A stretch of DNA of 64,000 nt from Perkinsus olseni. Taxonomy: Eukaryota; Perkinsozoa; Perkinsida; Perkinsidae. The DNA lies in the NCBI GenBank assembly GCA_013115135.1, contig JABANP010000001.1:434001-498000 (forward strand), read 5' to 3'. Below the pieces are notes generated by a model. It was given only the letters and a program-made list of their open reading frames with translations. It was not told the DNA's origin and did not search any database. Numbering within the stretch: position 1 is the first letter of the stretch; every line of letters begins with the position of its first letter. Positions 57,177-64,000 of the stretch are shown here, in pieces. Position numbers and translations under genes: made by a program.

Positions 57177-58076
57177 TTACAGATAGCCTAGAATAACGAG
57201 GATTGAAGAGGCTAAGGTGATGGTAATAGACAGAGAGCTCTCTTTCGCAGAAGAAGGCTCAGTTTTGTGAACAGGACAACTAGCGTCTGTCGGCGACGAG
57301 TAGTTGGACAAGGTGAATGGCGACTCCTCTGCACCAATGTCCAGCTGAACCAGCGGGACGTTGGCGTCGGGGTACTTCTCTTTGAACGTATTATAGGCAT
57401 CTAAAGTGTCGCAAAGCTGGGCCGCTCCTGGTATGTAAAAGAAGGCGTCGATGCTGTGCGGCAAGTTCTCACGCCAAGGGTCGGTGTCCAAGACAACTTC
57501 ATTGTACATAGAGAAGGACTGCAAACGCATCATCTTCTTGAGGTTCTCCGGACCCCACCAGCAGACATCAAGGTCCTTCACCCCAGCCTTCAGATCCAAT
57601 ACACACGAATTATTAGTGCCTCTCGCCAGACAGTCGGGATCGTTCTGATGGCAGCCGCAGCCGCGGTTGGTACGGTCATCCGAGCCGGCATCCTCGGAGT
57701 AAACGCACATGGCCTTGTTCTTGTACGGGTTGTAGATGATGCCGCCGATGTCCACAGAGAATACGATGATGTTGCCGTCCTCATAGTTCCTTCGGCGGTT
57801 GTTCGAGATGTAGGCACAGGAGCGGTCAGCCGTAGTGTTACACCGAGGGTAGTTGTACAGCGCACACTCCTCGTGAGTGTATGGACGCCAGGGCTCGCCG
57901 AGGAGACCAGCATGGGACTTGCTGAAGTGATGCAGTAGAGCTCCAGCCTCGCCCATATCGTCCGAAGGCTTGCCCAGGTTGAACCGGTCATTCAGATCGT
58001 GCAGCACATCGGCATCGGTCGTCGCTGCTGCAGCAATCGCCAGGCCGGCCGTCAAGGCGATGTATTGGAGGTACAT
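57177..58076 (-). CDS. Cys-rich surface-type protein, tandem copy 2 (299 aa, intact)
   Basis: Intronless from ATG 58076. Signal peptide MYLQYIALTAGLAIAAAA, then LHHFSKSHAGLLGEPWRPYT, EECALYNYPRC, GGIIYNPYKNKAMC, TNRGCGCHQND, CVLDLKAG and DVCWWGPENLKK. These positions, including the cysteines, are conserved in copy 1. The C-terminus (SITITLASSILVILGYL) is hydrophobic after a Ser-rich stretch, as in GPI-anchored proteins. Several N-x-S/T sites are present. Function unknown; a surface or secreted role is inferred only from targeting signals. Confidence 0.8.
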   Translation of the reverse strand: MYLQYIALTAGLAIAAAATTDADVLHDLNDRFNLGKPSDDMGEAGALLHHFSKSHAGLLGEPWRPYTHEECALYNYPRCNTTADRSCAYISNNRRRNYEDGNIIVFSVDIGGIIYNPYKNKAMCVYSEDAGSDDRTNRGCGCHQNDPDCLARGTNNSCVLDLKAGVKDLDVCWWGPENLKKMMRLQSFSMYNEVVLDTDPWRENLPHSIDAFFYIPGAAQLCDTLDAYNTFKEKYPDANVPLVQLDIGAEESPFTLSNYSSPTDASCPVHKTEPSSAKESSLSITITLASSILVILGYL

Positions 58077-58962
58077 AATAGAAAGAAGACGAGAGAAGGA
58101 AAGATAACTGTGTGATTGACGCCCTCCATATCTCAGCTCAACACTCTACCTCGATCGATATCTGGGAGAGGTGAGTTTCAACTCAATGGCCTACAACCGT
58201 TTTTCCTGGGGAGAATCGAGCGGTTCATAAGGGAAAGTCTCACCTCACCGAGATTTGGTACTACACGCCTAGGAGGACCGTGCTTTGAATACTCGCAACA
58301 CTGTTAGTAACATGATTACACACTACTGCGATAACGGCAACCTCATTACATCCCTAATTCAATGTTGTAACGCTCCATCAACTCCGGCGGTTTCTACAGG
58401 ATCTCGCACGGAGACAGCGGACGGATCAACGAAGAACACCGAACTAGCGAGCCATGCTCTTTCAGTCAGGTGACGAAACTTCAAACTTCGGGAAGGGTAT
58501 AACAGGACGTAGATGAGATTTTCGTCAACCGCTATCGCCCATCCAAGTATCTCACGCGCCCCGATCTCCATAACAGCGCTCGGCGAACGACAACTCCACG
58601 AATTTCCGGGAGAGTAACAACACATAAGCATGGAAATATCGTCTTCGGGAGACAGATGAGTTGAACTTATATCCCTAATATGAGCTCAACTCATTCGTTA
58701 CTGTACTGGGAGTGTGTCAATGCAGTTTCGAAGGCATGTCTGCAGACTTCTCCTCCGTGGCGCCATCCAACGCCTTGGCTTGGCTATCAAGCTCACCCCT
58801 CCACAACACAGTGATACGTGCAGCTATACTGCCCTACTCTCTTGATGTAATAATATCAACTGAGGCCGGCATGTCACACCTACGGTAGTTAAAGAATCAT
58901 CTTGAGCGTCGACGAAGTGTATATGCAGCGGTGATCGTAGTTTCTGTCACTTACGCCCTCAG
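58077..58962. other. Intergenic, no supported gene
   Basis: No coding region I can support. It may include a 5' exon of the gene at 58963 (an ATG-started segment MQFRRHVCRLLLRGAI at about 58720). Confidence 0.35.
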
Positions 58963-59705
58963 GATTACCCTGAGCAAGCTCCAGGATACTTCAACTTCCG
59001 AACCAACACCACACATTGCGTCTTCACCAACAATCTAGCCGCCACAGAGAGGTTCAAGCTGCTGGAATTCGACGTCACGAACGACGCCGTGCGAACGCGC
59101 GTCCTCGGATGCCCAAAGAATGGTAACAGGAAAGCGTCTAAGGCAAGGTGAGTCACGAAGCCACCCCATGGGACGGTCCCGCGCCAGTATACTGCCCTTT
59201 TTTGTCGTAGCTTCTCGAAGAATGGTGGCCATCTGGAGACGTGCCGGCCTGAGTACCCAGCCTGCGAACCCTTGTTCGTGTACCCTCAGGGCCCCCCCCC
59301 TCGAATACCGGTTTGGATCCACTCACCGAGCTCGATCAATCGAAGTTCCATTATGAAAGAGAGAGTCTCTACACCGCTGTCGATAATGTGAGATCTGCGG
59401 CTATCAGAAGCGCAGCACGACGAACAGTCCCAGCGTATCCAACACTATTCAACCTCCTTGCAGAGAGACTTTACAAAGACCAGACGAAAGAAAAGAAGGG
59501 CATCATTAAGAAGTTCAGGAAAGTCTGTTCCGTAGTGGGGTTGGCTATCCAGAGAGAGCTTGGTACCTTCGATGAAGTGTGCTGGGAGTTTGACACGGTC
59601 TTTAAGGAAGCAGCCGATTTCGCAGACCGCGCGGAATGGGAGTCCGAGAGAGTCGACGGTGGTCGTACGATGGTCAGACCGCGACGGGGAGAGACCGAGG
59701 TCTAG
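58963..59705 (+). CDS. Unidentified two-exon gene segment (5' end open)
   Basis: An exon after CCCTCAG (58963-59147) reads APGYFNFRTNTTHCVFTNN, then FKLLEFDVTNDAVRTRVLG and a GTGAGT donor. The next exon (59290-59705) reads KFHYERESLYTAVDNVRSA, LFNLLAERLYK and CWEFDTVFKEAADF to the stop. Phase between the two is off by one at a run of nine C (59290-59300), so either that run is miscounted or the acceptor lies elsewhere. No family recognised. Confidence 0.4.
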
Positions 59706-60736
59706 GAGCAAGATGACTTTCATTGCAAGAAAGTTGTTCATGTTGTGTGCTGCCACTGACCTGTCGTGTTCATTCAAGTCTTAATAAAGAGTGGTCGCTG
59801 TGACTTCGAGCATCCCATACCGTCCGTAACGAAACGAAAAGATGCAACATGCAAAAGTGAGAGTGCTCTGGTACTTGGCGCGCATTGTACCTCATCAGTG
59901 GCACAGGTGAGTCTCGCTCAGCAATACGGCACACGGGCTCATCTGTAAGACAGAAGAACGAGATGATCTCACCATACTGCAAGTGAGCGCCAGGTCTGCC
60001 GCTCGGTCAGTGACCGCATGGTGGTGACCGAGCTGCTTTCATAGAATGATGACCGCCAACCCCTAGCTGACCACTAGGGTGGGGTAAACCGGATGGTTCG
60101 AACTGAGCTGGAGTTGGTAATCGCAGTTTCTTACGGACGTCTCAAAGGAAAAAATATATACTAGCAGGACCGCTCGAGAGCAGGTATGGGGCTGTACACA
60201 CAAGTACTGCTACGTGATGGACAATCACCATCGCCCTGGCACTTGGCCCTTCACTACATCAAAATCCTGACACATCGAGCGCATCCGCATAGCTTACTAC
60301 CTGGTAATGTCAGTAGTGCCTCCATCAAAGGTAGCCGCAATAATTTCACAGCACCTCATAGTAGCTGTGGAGGGCCCATGAAGAGAACTATAAGGGACTT
60401 GCCTGTACTCGCTGAACGTAGTGTGCTAGAACCAGCACGGGAGATTAATGATGAAAACACGAAGTCTCCAGCAGGAGCTTGACCGCGGAAGCCTATGGTC
60501 TATTGCGGCAACCAGCAGCCGAGTTACTGAAAAGTTCTCAACTACCCGTGAGAGGCGATATTGCTCTGGCAGCAGTCACCACGCTCATGCCGCGTCGTGG
60601 ATTGAGCTGAACACTAACGCAAAGCTTGTATGCCACTTCCTACTGTCTGGTACAGTGTAAAAATTGATGCACGGTTAATGATACGATTGGGTGGTAATAC
60701 AACAAAGGCCTCACTGCCGGCTGCAGTAAAGTAGAC
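59706..60736. other. Intergenic, no supported gene
   Basis: Short open frames only. The right end holds the 3' flank of the minus-strand ISCA2 gene. Confidence 0.35.
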
Positions 60737-61508
60737 TCAGAAGCCTACATTGAAGCTTGCACCGCAGGAGCAGGCTGACTCGGCCAACTTGTTCTCGCTA
60801 ACCTGAAATGATGCCGAGGGTAGCATAGCAGGAGGGCCCAGTTGTGCCGTATATTACCACAAACTTCGATCCGATCATCTCCTCAACAAAGTCCACCTTG
60901 CAGTGATCGAGATAGGATTCAGACTGAGAAAGGACCACCGTGAGGGAGCGAAGGGATTTACGAAGGGGCAAGGGCGAAGGACCGACATAGCGTCATAAAG
61001 CTCTAGCCTTCCCTGTACTACCAATGCGTCTACTAGCATCACGACAGACCCGTCATCAGCCTCCACCTTAGTGTCTGTTGCAGTCGCTGAGCCAGCTGGA
61101 ACGAGGTCGAAATAGTATCTGAGGAACCCGCTATACCGTGGCGCCTGAGCTACCAGTTAAAGAACGACGAACTCAACTTACTGGAAGCCTCCGCATCCAC
61201 CGGAGTCGACGGTTAGCCTGAGAGCTGTGGGGATGTTACGCTTTTTGCTAACATCTATGATGTGCTGAAAGGATAACAGCCCCGTGTGATCACTGATACC
61301 TCGTAAGAAGCCATACAGTTACCTGAACGCCGGCGGGCTTCAATGTGAGGTTTCCGTTGCCGGAGACCGCAGCCTGGGCTGCTGCTGCTGCTACTTCAGA
61401 AAACCATCGTTGGGACGGCGCGGCTGCAGAGAGGAATCGCGGGGTGGCCCGGACGGCAAGGGGTCGAAGAATGGACCGACCAAGTGTACTGGAGAGCGAT
61501 GATAGCAT
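60737..61508 (-). CDS. ISCA2: Mitochondrial iron-sulfur cluster assembly protein, ISCA2/Isa2-like
   Basis: Exons 61508-61323, 61264-61182, 61118-61022, 60923-60858 and 60802-60737 join in phase to 165 aa. The N-terminal 45 residues are Arg/Ser/Ala-rich without acids early on (mitochondrial presequence). The A-type carrier fold follows: RLTVDSGGCGGFQYYFDL (first ligand Cys in SGGCGG), VVMLVDAL, KVDFVEEMIGSKFVV and the C-terminal CSCGASF with the two other ligand cysteines. The CSCG form and FQYxF fit ISCA2 better than ISCA1. Together with ISCA1 it matures mitochondrial [4Fe-4S] proteins. Confidence 0.9.
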
Positions 61509-62777
61509 ACGGTGAGGTAAAACGGGAAGAAGAACTTGATGACAGCGAGAATATCACTTTGCGCTAACGATGAGAGCTGCTGTGATGGAGCGCAACGGTC
61601 CCAACAGAGTAGCTAGACTACTACAGACGGACACTATTCTTAGGACCAGGGTTACATGCCAGAGCGTGGCTGGGCTGATGATGAAAGCCTCATCCTCCTT
61701 CCACTACCTCCAGAAGCACTACCACTGCTGCTACCTTCACTACTACCATCCCCTTGCAACGCTCGCGTCTTTCCGTTGCCAGCATGCCCCCTTCAGATAT
61801 GCGCTACTACTAGTAGTATCGAGTTCTAATGGAGTGGTTGCTTTCTGACGGTGAGGCAAGGTCTTGTTAAGCGCCCTATCGCCCTCCCCGCAAGACACTG
61901 TGTCGCACAACCAACGGAGCATCACAAAGCAGACGCGGGCGGGGCCCCTAAGGATTTCGCGCCAATTCAACAGGTCTACCAGCCCGCGCAGGTTCGATCC
62001 CCGCAGCTTACTTTTTTGATTGATTTTTTGTCCCTTGACCAAAGTCAGCGCGTGATGGGGGGAGACCTGTTAACAGCGTTCTACCCAAACCTCTGAATGT
62101 GGCCCAAACAGTCATGAGAGCGTCAGCGGCTGCTGTTGCATCGTTTTCTATCACGGTACCTCTCGGTGACGCGACTGGCGCCACAGCGAGCGACGAAGCC
62201 CTTGAAGCGGTGAGAGAGAGTGATTGGAGGCGTGAGAACCGCACGGATGGTTCTATAGTCATAACGCCCTACAAGGACCCTTGCTGGCCCCTTAGGAATC
62301 ATCGTTCAACAATTATGGGCAAACGGATTGTATTTATCAGTCTGTTATCCTCAGTTCGTCTACGAGGGCAATGTAAACAAGCCACGAGGTGGATGTCCGA
62401 TGGTTGTCGTCGTGGGGGCATACTCAGCTGCTGTGTGCATCTACAGGGCGTTTCGGAAGGGTGTACGGGAAACCTTAGAAATTCTAGAACGCTGCCGAAA
62501 CACGTGAAGATTCCTGGTTTGTTTCTCTGGGGGCCTTCGAGGGAGATGGCACAGGGATGGGCACGTCATCCCTGGGTGATGGTAGAAAGGTCGAGCGCCG
62601 GCTACGAGGGGTGACGACTGGATCGCCAGCTAGAGTGATAAACACGCACTGCGCTCAAGGGGAAATCCTCGTCCTCTGCACTTCCCGCTCGTAACGATGC
62701 GAACTACAATAGGTGTCCCAGTGGAATGTGGGTTAGTCGCCAATCGCAGTGTTCGAGGCATACCTGTTAAGTTCATC
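61509..62777. other. Intergenic, no supported gene
   Basis: Overlapping open frames on both strands at 62000-62260 and 62100-62610 without motifs. A GGTTCGATCCCC (tRNA B-box-like) sequence occurs at about 61990; T-stem has a mismatch and no acceptor partner exists. Confidence 0.35.
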
Positions 62778-63078
62778 ATGAGATGGTCTACTACTGCTGT
62801 GCTGCTTTCAAGCTTGCCAATCGCCATCGCGACCGAAGGTGCTTCCAAAGGCGCTTCCAATTCACTATGGGTGGCGGACGAAAGCTGGGCAAGATGTGGT
62901 CGACAAGTTAGCGAGCCTCTGTTCAGCTGTCCTCCGTGAGATTGGAAAAAGGGACAGGACTTATAATAGACTTTGTGGTCGCTATAAGAAAAGCGCTGAC
63001 AAGGCAGTGAGCGGTGCTTATTTTGAGGACAGGAAATTCCGGACAAAGAGAGGTGTTACCCGTGTGACCCGGGCATGA
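62778..63078 (+). CDS. Putative small secreted protein (low confidence, +1 offset)
   Basis: ATG at 62778 opens a likely signal peptide (MRWSTTAVLLSSLPIAIAT). After WVADESW the frame would have to move by one base near 62888-62895 to continue as QDVVDKLASLCSAVL, then CGRYKKSADKAVSG and a basic C-terminus ending at 63078. Either frame may be fortuitous; no family recognised. Confidence 0.25.
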
Positions 63079-64000
63079 ATGTTGAATTCCGATGTGTATG
63101 GAGTTCATTATCACTATTCATCAATCTGTTTATTTCCATGTTATTCCCGGTGGACGCAGTCATGCCTGAGAGAGGACGTCTTGTTGCTATTGTGTTCATC
63201 GTTGCATGTAGCCACTCAGTTGTTGTGTTCACCCGATTCTCAAAGCAGAGGAGGCTATTGCTCATTCTGTCACATCACTGCAGGAATCCTCTCTCTTCAG
63301 GAAGCCAACTGAGGCTGTGACAGATGGCCACTGCTGCAAACACTCAGTCATCCGATGCAGGTTGTAGTCAGTCGCTTCCGTGCGGCTTTTGCCGTATAGT
63401 ATGCCCTCCCACCAATGGTATTCTCTCTTTGCACTTGGAAGCCAGTCGTCCGACCGTTGATTCGCGCAGCGGCCAAGTCCCTGGGAACCATGGGCTCGCT
63501 GATGCACGCTCGGCCGCTACTACGGCCGATCACTTCCATGCTCCTCCATGCTGTCCTGATATCGAAGAGGTTGGCGCCAGTTGGCTGCCTGCGCTCCCTT
63601 CCCATGAATAGCGAGAATGCCTCAGTGTGCATGACGGCGATCGCGCCAATGATGGTCCCCCGATGGCTCCCACGGGTAGCACTCAGAGACGAGTATAAAC
63701 ATTTCAGCCTGGTCTCAGCTGGAGGAAAAGATACATGCCGCCTAGCAGAGCCGCACCCATGCCTTACGTCTTCTCGTTTGTGGTCGCGAGGGGCGTGGCC
63801 GCTGATGCGCACAGAGAGAAGCTAGGCAGCCGTATTGCGAAAAAAGGTGTTTCGTATTATTGCTGCGATAGACAGCGACCCTTGCTCAACATGCCCACGC
63901 TACCCGACGGGGACCCTTCATGGGACCAGAACTCGGAGACATCGAATACGTCGTCCAGCGTACCCACTGCTCCGGCACCTCATAGCTTGCCCGGTGACAC
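63079..64000. other. No supported gene to the window end
   Basis: Short overlapping frames on both strands, none with motifs. A gene truncated by the window edge cannot be excluded. Confidence 0.35.

Noticed and set aside
61960..62012. Possible tRNA 3' half (GGTTCGATCCCC)
   Set aside because: One T-stem mismatch, no matching acceptor strand and no A box at the right distance.
62099..62614. Plus-strand 171-codon open frame
   Set aside because: No ATG start, no motif, overlaps an equally long minus-strand frame; composition gives no preference.
1..64000. CRISPR arrays, bacterial operons, integrases or rRNA genes
   Set aside because: No regularly spaced short repeats, Shine-Dalgarno-linked gene runs, integrase-like frames or rRNA-like conserved stretches were seen; gene structure is eukaryotic.

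Overview
The window is nuclear DNA from a unicellular eukaryote. Genes contain many short GT-AG introns (about 44 to 340 bases, several under 50). Neighbouring genes lie on both strands, and the recognisable families are eukaryotic: calcineurin A, RNA polymerase III subunit RPC10, SURF6/Rrp14, ISCA2, SET domain, POT and auxin-efflux-type transporters, TIR-like membrane protein. The flavour is alveolate, and I think most likely Perkinsus or a close perkinsozoan. That is inference from gene types and intron style, not from a marker gene; no rRNA and no convincing tRNA is present.

Layout. 0-10 kb: a small secreted Cys-rich protein, a peptide transporter flanked by a 135-bp inverted repeat, and a membrane protein with a TIR-like domain split by transmembrane helices. 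10-25 kb: a dense run of multi-exon plus-strand genes: an unidentified membrane protein, a DUF900-like alpha/beta hydrolase, a coiled-coil gene, SURF6, RPC10, two lineage-specific tandem paralogs, a PfkB sugar kinase, a zinc-ribbon protein and a large unidentified gene. 25-34 kb (minus): a secreted EF-hand protein, a 10-exon inositol monophosphatase and two tandem calcineurin A genes. 35-51 kb (plus): an eight-copy tandem array of membrane-anchored short-chain dehydrogenases (SDR, retinol-dehydrogenase type). 51-64 kb: a small mitochondrial-type protein, a SET-domain protein, an AEC-family transporter, two tandem Cys-rich surface-type proteins, ISCA2 and several weakly supported genes.

Two themes stand out. 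First, the tandem families (SDR, calcineurin A) are mosaics. Blocks of near-identical DNA, including introns and synonymous sites, alternate with strongly diverged blocks, which points to recurrent gene conversion. In the SDR array the near-identical block is the cofactor-binding (TGASSGIG) segment and the diverged part is the substrate half. Second, several otherwise well-conserved genes need a +1 reading-frame offset of exactly one extra base, usually just after an in-frame TTT, CCC or GGG codon. Assembly indels, pseudogenisation and +1 translational frameshifting are all possible and are set out under findings.

Exon borders were worked out by hand from GT/AG sites, phase and family conservation; those I could not settle are described as approximate.
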